Positions 47,690-58,639 of a DNA stretch of 64,000 nt are shown here, piece after piece. Source of the DNA: Gnetum montanum (taxonomy: Eukaryota; Streptophyta; Gnetopsida; Gnetales; Gnetaceae). Under the pieces are notes generated by a model. The model had not been told where the DNA came from. It made no database searches and saw nothing but the letters and a program-made list of their open reading frames with translations. The position numbers were made by a program, and so were the translations under genes. The stretch lies in the NCBI GenBank assembly GCA_015680685.1, contig MNCI01004792.1:646558-710557 (forward strand). Reading direction: 5' to 3'. Numbering within the stretch: position 1 is the first letter of the stretch; the number at the start of each line of letters is the position of its first letter.

Positions 47690-47695
47690 AATAAA
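47690..47695 (+). terminator. Candidate polyadenylation signal of the copy III accessory gene
   Basis: AATAAA, overlapping a second AATAAA at 47695, 85 nt downstream of the gene's stop and before the junction repeat array. AATAAA is common in AT-rich DNA, so support is mainly positional. Confidence 0.45.
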
Positions 47696-47769
47696 ATAAA
47701 GTAATTCAGTAGAGAAATTGATTTTTGGTTAAATTTTGTATCATGCAGATTTTTCATGTTTTCATATGC

Positions 47770-48070
47770 ACTAGTTTTAGGTCGTTTCAGGCCATCGTGT
47801 AATATGCCAATAGAAATGCTAGTTTTAAGCCATTTCGGGCCATCGCCTAAAGAGATAGTGCATAAAAAAAGTAGAAAGCATTAATGCTAGTTTTGGGCCA
47901 TTTCAGACCGTAGCATAATAGAGGTAATACTTTAACAAAGCAAAAATGGTAATGATAGTTTTAGGTCATTTTGGACCATTAACATAACATGGCAGAAGGA
48001 TGGCATGTTAACAAGGAAGAAGGCAATGATGCTAGTTTTAGGCCATTTTAAACCATAGCATAGCATGCTG
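47770..48070 (-). repeat. Junction repeat array between accessory gene and protease, copy III
   Basis: Five units of about 60-70 bp with GCTAGTTTTAGGCCATTTCR-like cores, e.g. GGCCATTTCAGACC and TAAGCCATTTCGGGCCAT. Same stem-loop idea (GGCC/GGCC, GGCC/GACC). Confidence 0.75.
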
Positions 48071-48189
48071 GAAGGGCGGCATGTTAACAAGGCAAGGAAG
48101 CAGTGAATGTATAGGGGTAGTAATTGGGTAGGAAGTAGTAGGGTTGCTACGCTATGCGTAGCTACTTCCTAACCCATTGCGGGTTGATC

Positions 48190-49080
48190 AAGAGGTAAGG
48201 TTGGGGCATTTTGCCAGGACCTTTCTTCATATCATTGTTCTCTACTAGGAAGGGTAACTCAGACCATGTGTTTTCAGTTTGGAGGCTAACTTTCTAGGCT
48301 GATTCTCCCATTTGATGGTTGATGTATGCGTGAGTAGGCACTTCATTCTTAGAGGTTGTGACCTCTAAGCCTTGCTCCATGTCTACGTTCCTGGTTGCCT
48401 GTGTTGCTCTTTTGTCACCACAGATCACCACCTCCTTGCCTACGTATGGTAAGTGGATCTCCTAGTGTATAGGTGAGGAGATAACCCTAAGTTACGCCAA
48501 CCATGATCTTCCCAAGATCAGGTTAAACCCAGACATTTCCTCGACTATGATGAATGTTGTGTCTATGGGGAACTAGTCCCCTACTACAAAGTTTATGTGA
48601 ACTATGCCCTTCACCAAGACGCATGCCCCATTGAAGGACCTCAGACATGATGTTGTTGTGGGTTTGATCTAGTTGACCAACCCCAACCTACCCATAATGG
48701 GGAAGGGAATGAAATTCGTGGTGGCCCTGTCATCAATGTGTATCCTTCAGATCCAGTGTTGACCGACCTGAATTGTGATGAAGATAGATGCAGTGGTTAC
48801 CTTACCTCCTTCGGGATCTTCCCTAATGGCATTGTCACGGAACGTTAATTGTAGTGTCATGGACTCTATGGGCATGGAAGGAAGGATGACCGAGTCGATT
48901 GCTTCCTCTTCTATTGGCATGTTCTCGTCGATCGGAATCGCCATTAACATGTAGATCAGAGCCTTGTGGTGGGGTAAAGATGTCATGATTAGGTCATACA
49001 TGATCAGTGTAGCATTTTTCTACTTTAGGGCTTGCTTGACCTGAGTGAGGGCATCCAGGAAGTCTTGCCCATTCTTGTGT
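48190..49080 (-). pseudogene. Copy III aspartic protease
   Basis: On the minus strand, 49001-48747 encodes LPHHKALIYMLMAIPIDENM and the region leading to IDDRATTNFIPFP near 48735 (family DxGA/S; here the Gly is Arg). GFNLILGRSWLA near 48530 matches the LLGRPWL block. The end, INPQWVRK-like, aligns with the copy II end, including a GT at the possible splice donor. A TAG near 48760 and others break it. Confidence 0.7.
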
Positions 49081-51994
49081 TTGACATTTTCTTCCTCTTT
49101 AATTCATCCCAAAAGATGAATCTCCTAAGGAGAGGTGATCTCAGATCTGGGTTTAGACCCTTGTCTGCAGGATGATGCAAGTTGCGTGGTCATGTCGACC
49201 TTTGTCTTTGGGGGCAAAGGTGTGGATGCAAGGGACAAAGACATAGGCTTGGGGGTATCCTTGACAATACTTCCTTTCGATGTCTCATCTACCCAGTGTA
49301 TTGCTCGCCTTGCAGGGCGAAGAGGTCGTTCAGCTTTGCTATGCGAGGTAGGGATCGTCAAAGGCATCGATCCCTTGATGATGAATGGAGTTAGAGGTGT
49401 CAACTGATGGGGTCGTGTGGCTTCATTAACAGATGGTGCAAAGGTGGGTGCCTATGGTGGGAATTTCAGGATGAATGGCTACTGCGAGCTTGGACCAACT
49501 GCTGGTGGGGCTGATGCATCACGCCAAGGCACATGGATCATGAATGGTTGCCAAGGTGGCCTAGGGTTTCTTTCTATGCCGATAATGTTGATTACATAAT
49601 TAGCATTGTTGGCATTGAGGGGGTCTATGTAGACATGCATAGATTGGTTATGAGGGCATACTAGGTTGCTTTCATCTAGCCTCAATCTTCCCTGGTTGAT
49701 TAATATTTGGATGTCATCCTACAACGACAGACAATAATCCATGTTGTGACCACACTATTGATGGTAGTCACAAAACCTCTCTAGCCTAAAACCCCTAGGA
49801 ACTGGAGGCTCATTGGGCAGGGCCAGCAAGGGATTCCTAAGGAGCTCGCACTAGCATTGATGTCTTGCATTTTCTTATTTTGACATCTGCTTGTGTTGGA
49901 TGTACCCCACTGCCAATAGTTTCTTCAAGAGCTCTAAGGGTTTTAGAGGCAGTGGGGTGTACTTTGAGAAATCTTTGTGCTCAAAGTTGTGTTTAGGTTG
50001 TGCAGATGTCTCAGGCATGGGTGCAGTAGGTTGTGGCACGTGACTTAGCTTGGGCATAGGGTTAGCCGCTAGTGTGGTCGGTTTCTTGTCGTTCTTGCTA
50101 CTATTGTTGCTAGGTTTGGGCTTAGCCTCAGTTTCCATAGTGGCCACTGTGGTTATTGGGGCTTTGCTCTGTTCCTTATTTGTGAAGGTGCTTTTGTAAG
50201 TGATATAGGTGGGTTCTCTGCTTGCTTCAGCCGTGTCTTGTATGCTCTTAGTCTAAGCGAAAGCTTGACTAAGAGACTGAGGAGTGAGGTAATACTATTT
50301 GGAATTGATGAAGTCATTTACTGCATAGTTAAAGATGGCCAGAAAATGAGCCTCTGCAATGGGCTTGCAAATTTCGTTAAGGGTTGCGCTCCAATGTTGA
50401 ATGAATTTTTGGACTGGTTCTAGTGAGTCTTATTTCACACTCATCAGCTGATCTAGTGTGGTTTCTGGCTTCAAGTTATACTTGAAGCATGTCACGAACT
50501 AGGTTAGTAGTTCTTCCAGAGTTGAAATGGATGACCATGGCAATGCATGGTACCAATCTAGGGCTTTCCTGGCTAGGGACATGGCAAAGATGTGAATGAT
50601 CATGTGCGGCCATTGCTGCAGTAGAAAAGACTCAGACTTGCAGGTGAAAAGATGCGTGTTGGGATCTCCCTCCCCATCATACTTCATGAAGTGGGGAACA
50701 GACATCCCCAGGGGTAACTTCAACATGGGGATTACAAGGGTGACAGGGTCATCCTGGTAAAAGTCCATGATTTGTACTATGTCAGACCCAACATCTTTGA
50801 GATGTTTTATTTCCTTAGTCAGAGTCTGGATAAGCTAAAATGCTTGATCCAGACTCAGCGATGTTGTAGATGGCTGGGGAGCCATGGGGGAAGCTCCTAC
50901 TTGTGGTATGTTAGGAGCGACGGTGTGATCCATCGGCGGTACCATTGGGACGACCCCTGTGAATGGTGTTTCTTGTGTTGCCCACCACCCGGTAGGTGGT
51001 GTTGTTAGGGAAGCAACCATGGGTTGGGCTGCTGGATGAACTGCTTGTGTCACCGGCAACGTGGACCATTGCCCTATGTTAGGTTGCACCTTCTATGAGG
51101 CTTGGTGTACTTGAAACATACATAGTGCGACATTTGTGATAGTTGTTGAGTAGGTGGAGAAGAAAATGGGGCCCACCATGGGGATAGGCTAGGACCCATC
51201 ATAGTGGGTGGAACAGACGTGAATGTAGGAATAGAGGTAGTGGTTGTGTATGCTTGTGAAGTAGGTATGGTATGCACATGTGGTAGGGTAGCCATGATTG
51301 GTGTATTATGCACCATGGGGATAGACTATTAAATAGCCTGTAAAGAGGGATTAACTGCAAATGGTATAGGTAGAACAGGTGACAATGGGCATTGGAACAC
51401 CATGGGATTGATGTGGCTACCCATGGAAGCTATAATCGTGGGCTGCAGAAGCATGGGGGTAATTACAAAGGGAGTGCTGATAGACCATGGCTTGGCCTAG
51501 AAAGACTAGGTAGGAGGGATAGGAATGGGGCTGATTGGACCTCCCTCATCCGATTGGGAATCGAGTTCTTCTTGCCCATCTTGGAAAGTGTCATCCTAGT
51601 TCGACACTATGTCTTGTTGCTCCCTAAGCCTGGCCAACTGGATTAGTTGTTCTATAAGTCATTGGTACGCTTGCATTAAAGATAGAGAAACACCTGGGGT
51701 AGGAACGAATTCCTTCACATGGTAATAAGTGAACTCGAAGCTACGTTTTTCTTCAAGTTCATGTAAATATAAGGGCAGATTAGCCTGCACCTTTGCACAA
51801 AGAAAACTGTAACGCTCGTGTTGCTGGGCCAATCCCTTAGGTCCTCAATTTTGAATCCTGAGAGATTGTCATGCCTCCAACGTCAGGTTCACCTGTTGTT
51901 CGGCACCAACGGTGCCTTGGACCATGATGGGAACTTCGACGTTGGAGGAAACCTCCACATTGAAGGTATCAACAGTAGTTGTTGAAAAAGCCAT
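49081..51994 (-). pseudogene. Copy III gag
   Basis: Starts MAFSTTTVDTFNVEV at 51994. After a Pro/Ser/Thr-rich N-terminal region (open pieces 51316-51074 and 51089-50835) comes the gag domain, 50768-50499: PHFMKYDGEGDPNTHLF, LLQQWPHMIIHIFAMSLARK, WYHALPWSSISTLEELL, which match the plant retrotransposon gag family and are better preserved than in copy II. 50147-49875 holds a Lys/Pro-rich segment and YTPLPLKPLELLKKLL. The zinc-knuckle-like C..H..C segment is near 49750, then RLDESNLVCPHNQSMHVYID (49685). 49403-49125 is a variable linker to protease. Multiple stops. Confidence 0.8.
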
Positions 51995-52099
51995 TGTTAG
52001 GATGAATAGTTATCCAAATAGTTATGCAATAGTTATGTGAATAAGCATGAAAGTTATGCGAAGGAGTGCAAGCAAGCAAGGGAACCAAAAAATAGCGAA

Positions 52100-52560
52100 A
52101 AAAGAAGGCTTTATGTCTTGCCGGATTCCAGAGGAATCATCTAGGTGATTGCTTCATACCGCACATGGTAGGGTACAATGCACACACAAGACTATCAGAA
52201 CACTAGATAGCTAGTTAGCGACCAAGAAGGCTTTTCATCTCGCAGGATCCTCGAGGGACCGTCGAAGCAACCGCTCTGTACCTAGCGAGGCACAGGACGC
52301 ATGCAAGATGGTGAGGGGTAACTTAGCTAGCACACAAGCATGCTTTATGTCTCACGGGGCTTTAGAGGAACTGTCAAGGCAACCAATCCATACCACACAC
52401 ACATAGTAGGGTACAAAATGCATGCGAGACTACTGTAAAATGGGCTAGTTAATAGGAAATTGGAGGCCTTGTGTTCTGTGGGGCTCCTGGGGAACCGTTG
52501 AGGCGACTGATCTATACCGCGCAAAGCACAAACAACCACAGAAGGGTGTCACATTTACGC
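52100..52560 (-). repeat. Leader tandem repeats, copy III
   Basis: About four units of roughly 110 bp equivalent to those of copy II, each with a GGTTCC/GGATCC-type short stem and GAGRCAYAARGC word on the minus strand. Confidence 0.7.
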
Positions 52561-52623
52561 TTACGTGTATCAGGGTGTAGAAGGCTCACAAAACTACCAT
52601 GACACATGGAAAAGGCACCAAAA

Positions 52624-52642
52624 GGCCCTCCTTTTAGTGCCA
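52624..52642 (-). promoter_or_regulatory. Primer-binding site of copy III
   Basis: TGGCACTAAAAGGAGGGCC on the minus strand, 6 bases inside the LTR end. It agrees with the copy II site at 15 or more of 19 positions and fixes the 5' to 3' direction of copy III. Confidence 0.75.
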
Positions 52643-52648
52643 GAAAAT

Positions 52649-53985
52649 TATAGCGACCGAAAATGTTGGTACCTGGAAAACACCGAGGGGTCAGCGAGTG
52701 TAATAGTTTTGATCCCGTACCTGCGGGAGGGCCATGCTGGGAGTGTGTGCGAATACAAGGTGCCCTAAATAGTTTGGTCGATCAGATAGGGACTTACGTC
52801 AGTGTCAATATAGCCTTTTGCGACATATAACTTTGAAACAAAATGGAAATGCAAAATAATGCTTGAAAGTAAATAAATCAGGAAATGCGACAACAATACA
52901 AAGTAATGCTTGAAAGTGAATAAAATAGAAAAAAAATAATGCAATTGGGACAATAGGCAAGAAATAAAGTAAAGTGTAGTTAGAAGTATGCACCACTCTG
53001 AACCTACAGATTTGCTTTGTCAGGGTAGATACAATCGGTTGCACAACATGATAGAGTGCAGAGATCCTGTGAGTGATCAAGATGTGTCAAGCAAAGCAGA
53101 TGGTGCACTTTAGGGTGGACTTAGGTGTCGACAATGTATGGGTTCTACCAAGGTGGTAGAGAGGGAAAACAGAATGGAATGTCAACCAGGGATGCTCACT
53201 GTTCAGAATGTCAAATAGAGAGCTTACAATGTTCCGTTTTGCGACATGTGTGAAAGGGAGCTTGAATGCCAAAGCGAATGCCAAGAAAATGCCATGTCAA
53301 GGAGTTGGGTAGAATTCCTTGCCTCTTTTTTTGAATGCTATTTTTGTTCAAAGTTCCGAACTCAGAGATCGTCCCTTTTTTTGGGATGCTTCAAGATGTA
53401 ACCATGAAACACAATTAGGCAAAGGTCTTACATGCTTTAGACATCCCTGAAGTGGCAGGCATTGTTGCTAAGGCATGCAATGTCCAAAGTAAGAAGGCTA
53501 GTAGCAGTTCTAGTAATAGCAAGCTGAAGGAGTTGGCATCGAGGGAGCTAGGAGTTGTGGGGATGCAAGTGCCCAGGAGTCCCTGCCCAAGGCAAACATC
53601 ATGTAGTTCAACTGTAAGATGTGAGGCTTAACAACTGAATGTATTTTGAGGTCGGATGATGATGGGGACTAGAGGATAGCAACTTTGTGGCTGGGCCACA
53701 ATAGTGCTAGAACTCCTGCAGTAGGTGTTGACACTAGAAGCTAATGCCAGGGTGACAGGTCATTGTAGCGGTAGCTCCGAAAGGTTAGCATGATGTCATA
53801 TGACATCTCCAAAGGATCAGCAAGATATCAGGGGTAGTGGCATTGGATATATTCTAGAGGATGTTCTTTTGACATTGTTACCTACGTTCTAAAACTCCAA
53901 CGTTCCACCCTGTGTTGGCATTTTGTAGGATTTCTTATTTGAGGAGTGGCAGATGTGAGTTGGGAACGTTGTGCCACAAACCTAG
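52649..53985 (-). mobile_element. LTR E, shared by copies III (5') and IV (3'), with 3' non-coding segment
   Basis: Minus-strand end GGTCGCTATA at 52649. 52660-53400 aligns closely with LTR D (37160-37900), including AAATAATGCTTGAAAGTAAA and TTCAAAGTTCCGAACTCAGAG. After 53395 it skips about 0.4 kb present in LTR D (37900-38300), a deletion. The conserved hairpin is at 53685-53701. Confidence 0.65.
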
Positions 53986-54380
53986 TTTAAGGTCCTCGTA
54001 GATCATCTGATGTACTGGTTTAAGGTCCTAGTAGACCGTGATGTGCTAGTTTAAGGTCTTAGCAGACTACTATGCTAGTTTAAGGTCCCAGTAGACCGTT
54101 GTGCTAGCTTATCGTTGTAGCGGATGATGGATGTGCTAGTTTATTGTCATAGTAGATGGTGGATGAGCTAGTTTATCATCATAGCAGACTTTCTATGCTA
54201 GTTTAATGTCATAGCGGATGTTCTGTGCCAATTTATTATCATGGCAGACTATCTGTGCCAGTTTATAGTCATGGCAGACTAGGGATGCTAGTTTATAGTC
54301 GAAGTGGAATATCTATGGCAGTTTAACATCATAGAGGATGCTCTGTGCTAGTTTATAGTCATGGTGGACTATTTTCTTAC
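53986..54380 (-). repeat. Junction micro-hairpin array after pol, copy IV
   Basis: About thirteen units of 28-32 bp: TTTAAGGTCCTAGTAGACC, TTTATAGTCATGGCAGACTA (twice), TTTAACATCATAGAGGATG. Stems GGTC/GACC, AGTC/GACT and CATC/GATG all have 6-nt loops. Confidence 0.85.
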
Positions 54381-54392
54381 ATTGATTATATG

Positions 54393-57300
54393 TTAAATGT
54401 AGTACGAATTCAAGTATAAATGGTTCATGGGATTTGCAAACTCTCTACCATCCATGTCTACCAGCTTGAAGGCTCCATTCTCATAGGCTTTTGTAACTAC
54501 GAATGGACCTTCCCAGTTTGTCGAAAACTTGTCTACATGTTCACACAGAGCTTTGAGGACTAGGTCCCCCTTTTTAATTGACCATCGATGCTTTTGCCTT
54601 TGTTTGTCCTGATACCATTCGATGCAACCTAGTGTCTGTGCATGCTCTTCCTCTAAGGAGTTAAGGTCAATGGGTCTTGACTCATTGATTTGGGCCTCAT
54701 TCACGATGCTCGAATGGATCATCTGCAATGATGGTACTTGCAATTCAAGAGGTAACACTACTTCAGATCTGTAAACTAGGCTATATGGAGTCTTACCTGT
54801 AGCTGTCCTACACATTGTACGGTAGGCCCACAGCACATAGAGGATTTGCTTATGCCACCACCTTTTACTGTTGCTAAGAATTTTCTTAAGAAAGTTGATG
54901 ATAACCTTGTTCATTTCTTCTGCTTGATCACTAGCCTACGAGTAATATGGTGATGAGAAAGATTTCTTAATGCCAAGGTTGCTACAAAAGGTTTTGGTTT
55001 CTGCATTACTAAACTGTGGCCCATTGTCCGTCACGATACTCATGGGAAGACCAAACCTTGTCATGATGTTGTCTAGGATGAAGTGGCAAACCTATTGACA
55101 TGTAGTTTTCCAAAGGGGAATAGCCTCTACCCACTTCATCAAGTACTCGGTTGTTGTAATGATGAAGTTATGCCCTATGAAAGACTTAGGTGCTATGGAT
55201 CCTATGTTGTCAAGTCCCCATCATTGAAATGGCCACATGATCTGTGTAGGGTGCAACTTAGTAGGTGATACATGTATAAGATTTGGGTGGTCTTGGCACA
55301 TGTCACATGTCTTAACTTTAGCAAAAAATTCTCATTCCATGAAAGGCTAGTGATACCCTAGGCATCTAATCTTAGCTGCCATAGCCCTGGGAGCTATGTG
55401 TCCTCCACATAGTCCTTTATGGATCTTGCTAACGACCTTTTGTGCCTCCTCCCCACCAATGCAAGTTAACAGTATTCCATCAAAGAGCACTTACACAAGG
55501 TTTTATCTCCTACGAGGACATACTACCATGCTCGCTTTCAGATTGCATCCCTTTGGGTGGGTGTCAAGCTGTGTGAGGGTTTACCATGTTGTAGGTAGGC
55601 TTTCACTTTAGTGTACGACTCTTGGGCCTGGTAGCGCTTACGAAGGCCATGTGTACTAGTTAGATGATAGGGTCTATACACTCTATTATCGAATTAGGTA
55701 GGGTTGCAAATAGGTGTGGTGGCACGTTCAACGCTAGCATGGCTAAGGCATCAACTACAGTGTTTTCACCATGTGGCACATGCTGGATGTCCGTCGTGGT
55801 GAACTATTTCAATAAGTTTTTGGACAAATCATAGTAAGGCTATAAGTGTAAATATTTACATGCATAGACTTGAGTGATTTGATTGACAACAAGTTGAGAA
55901 TCTCCTCGGACTACCAAATGTTGGATTTTTAATTGTTGGGCTACTAGGCGGCCCCTAAGAAGTCCTTCGTACTCAGCTACATTATTCGTACAAAGGAACG
56001 TGAAGTGGTAGGAGAAAGGTTGAATGTCCCCCAAGGGGAACATAATGATGATGGCAGCACTACCAGCTCATGTATTTGAGGCACCGTTGAAATGAAAAAT
56101 GGCCTCGAAATGCAATGGCACCAGGTTGATACTCCAACATGTTCATCATGGAATTCAGGTTCTATGGTTGCTTGATCATCAATGGGTGAGGTTGTAAGCT
56201 ACGTAGCTATCACTTGTCGTTTCGTTGACGATTGGGCCACATGGTGTAAATTGAACTCCATTGTTATCGCTTTCCATTGGGCTATCTTGCTACTTTCATA
56301 TAATTTTTTTGTGATAGCCCAAAGTAAGTTTCTTTTGCATATGATGTTTACTTGGCTATGGAATAAGTAGTGTCTCCACTTTTTTAGTGTGAACACTAGG
56401 GAGAGACAATTCCTTTCCACTTCGTTGTATTTGGCTTCATATGCGATTAATGCATGGCTCAAGTAATAGACTTGGATTTTAGTGCCTTCTTCTCTTTTTT
56501 GGCATAACAGTGCTATGATAGATGTGTCTAAGGTGGCAAGGTAGATGTAGAAAGTCTTATCCCTTTGTGGTGGGTAAAGCATTGGGAGGTGTAAAAGCTC
56601 TTTCTTCAAGTCATCGAAGACTTGTTGACATTGGGTTATCCACTTGAAGTTAACTACTTTCTTTAGTAAGTGTTGCATGGGGTGTAACTTATCAGTCAAC
56701 CTTGTTGTAAACCTTTTAATGTACTATATACTACCTTGCAACCTGCACAATTCTTTAAGGTTAGTAGGGGGTGTTAGGTTAATGATGGCCTTAACTTTGT
56801 CAGGGTCCACTTGTATTCCAGCCTTCGATACTACAAACCCTAGCATGCATCCAATTTTGATGCCAAAAATACATTTCTTTGGGTTAAGACGCAAGTAATG
56901 CCTGTGACAACACTTGAGGACTACCTCTAGATCTATGGGATGATCGATAGCTGCCTTAGACTAGACTGCTATGTCATCCACATAGTCATTCAGCCTCTCT
57001 AAGAGGTAGTTGCTAAATATATAGATCATGGCTTGTTGATAGGTTGCTCTAGCATTCTTTAAACCAAAGGGCATCATAGTGTAACAAAATGTTCCCTAAG
57101 GGGTCATGAACGTAGTTTTCAACTAATGCTCTGGGTTGATGTGAATTTGATTATAACCTGAGAACCCATCCATAAAGGATAATAGCGCATGACCAGCCGT
57201 AGTGTCAATAAGTTGGTCAATACTCGGCAACGGGAATTCATCTTTAATCATTACTTTGTTCAGATCCCAAAAGTTTATACAAATTCATATACCTTCTATT

Positions 57301-57855
57301 TTCTTAAAGACTACAATGATGTTTGATACCCATTCCAAGTAATCGACCGCATGAATGAATCCTGCTTGGTATAACTTGGTGATTTTGTCATGTATGGCTA
57401 GTGTGATTTTTGGTTTGATTTTTTGAGCCTTTTGTTTAACCGGTTTGACACCTTGGTCCAATACAATGTTATGTTGTATTAGCCATGGGTCCAAACCCGA
57501 CATGTCATTGTAAGACCATGTGAATACCTTGATATTGTCTTGAAGGACTCTGGATACATCCTTTTTTATTTGTTCATGTAAGAGGGAACTTAATTTTAGC
57601 ATCTTTACCTCCCCCCTAGACGTCTTTACTGGTACTTTGATGAGAGGGTCCTCGGTCACGTCCCTGACCTCTAAGTCTAAGGCTTGGACCAAATGTTTGG
57701 GCCAATCTAGGGACGTTTCCAAGGATGCTATAATGTTATCAATAGATGAATTCTAGTCTATTAACTCTAAGTTCAAATATCTTGCAAGCTTGCCAAGAGG
57801 ACCTGTCAAGGTCAAAGGTGAGTGTAGATCCCGCTGCATGGCCACCTTCTTCAAC
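54393..57855 (-). pseudogene. Copy IV pol: RT, two RNase H domains, integrase
   Basis: Begins after TCTCTTATTGTGGCAG (57856 and up), a good 3' splice-site candidate; the frame is open through it (LKKVAMQRDLHSPLTL) into 57722-57285 (LEVRDVTEDPL, LKLSSLLHEQ, FTWSYNDMSGLDPW). RT follows with SFMDGFSGYNQI and NDYVDD near 56980. 56699-56199 is a clean Ty3 RNase H stretch of 166 codons (YYLSHALIAYEAKYNEVERNC). The second RNase H is at 56043-55840 (TNNVAEYEGLLRG, RGDSQLVVNQITQVYAC). Integrase runs from about 55420, and 54914-54393 is its open C-terminal third (WWHKQILYVLWAYRT, KTPYSLVYRSEVVLPLELQ, LKALCEHVDKFSTNWEGPF). The best preserved pol of the window, but it still has stops. Confidence 0.9.
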
Positions 57856-57979
57856 CTGCCACAATAAGAGAAAGCTCAGTCAAGTGATACCTATTTGTAG
57901 CTATGGTGCATAGTAGTAAATATTTGCAAAGCAATAATTAAACATGTAATACTTTTCAGATATTTGGCCAAATTCGTAG

Positions 57980-58350
57980 GGCACCAGTTTAAGGTCTTGG
58001 TGGACCACGAGCAGGTTCAAACACGCAATTAACTCTGTTAGTTTAAGGTTGTGGTGGACCATTAACAAGTTGTAAAGGTATAGTTACTAATTTAAGGTCT
58101 TTGTGGACCGTTAAGAGGTTGACTCCATAAAATGTTACTAGTTTAAGGTCTTTGCGGCCTGCTAAGAAGTAGGGTTTGTGACATGTTACTAGTTTAAGGT
58201 CTTTGTGAACCATGGTACATAGACCTCATAAAATGTTACTAGTTTAAGGTCTTTGTAGAACATGAGGGTAGGTTTCATAAAATGTCACTAGTTTAAGCTC
58301 TTTACAGACTGTGAACATAGGCTTCATATAGGTAGGTTGCTAATATAAGG
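57980..58350 (-). repeat. Junction micro-hairpin array between pol and accessory gene, copy IV
   Basis: Seven units of about 45-55 bp, e.g. GTTTAAGGTCTTTGTGGACC, GTTTAAGGTTGTGGTGGACC. GGTC/GACC dominates and one unit uses a G-T wobble. Confidence 0.8.
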
Positions 58351-58496
58351 TGGGACAAAATTTTTTGTTGGGCCCACCTATTTGGAAGTAAGAATGCTAT
58401 GCTATCGCAGGTTTTCAACACAAAAGTGCTACTCTACATGGGGCATCCCACATTACTCGAGGTGCAAAAATGAAAAGTTCTTTTCACCGCATCAGC

Positions 58497-58504
58497 TATA
58501 AATA
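58497..58504 (+). promoter_or_regulatory. TATA box of the copy IV accessory gene
   Basis: TATAAATA within GCTATAAATAGGGGTTTA, 143 bp upstream of ATG 58640. The best-preserved member of the set. Confidence 0.7.
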
Positions 58505-58639
58505 GGGGTTTACCCCTAGTAAACTTGTCATTTTCATTATCAGAGAGCAGAGCCCACATCTAGAGAGTAGTACGATCATGCCGAGGGAAAGAAAAATGGT
58601 GTAGTGTACCAACTAACAACTTCTGCAAGTGAAGCAACG

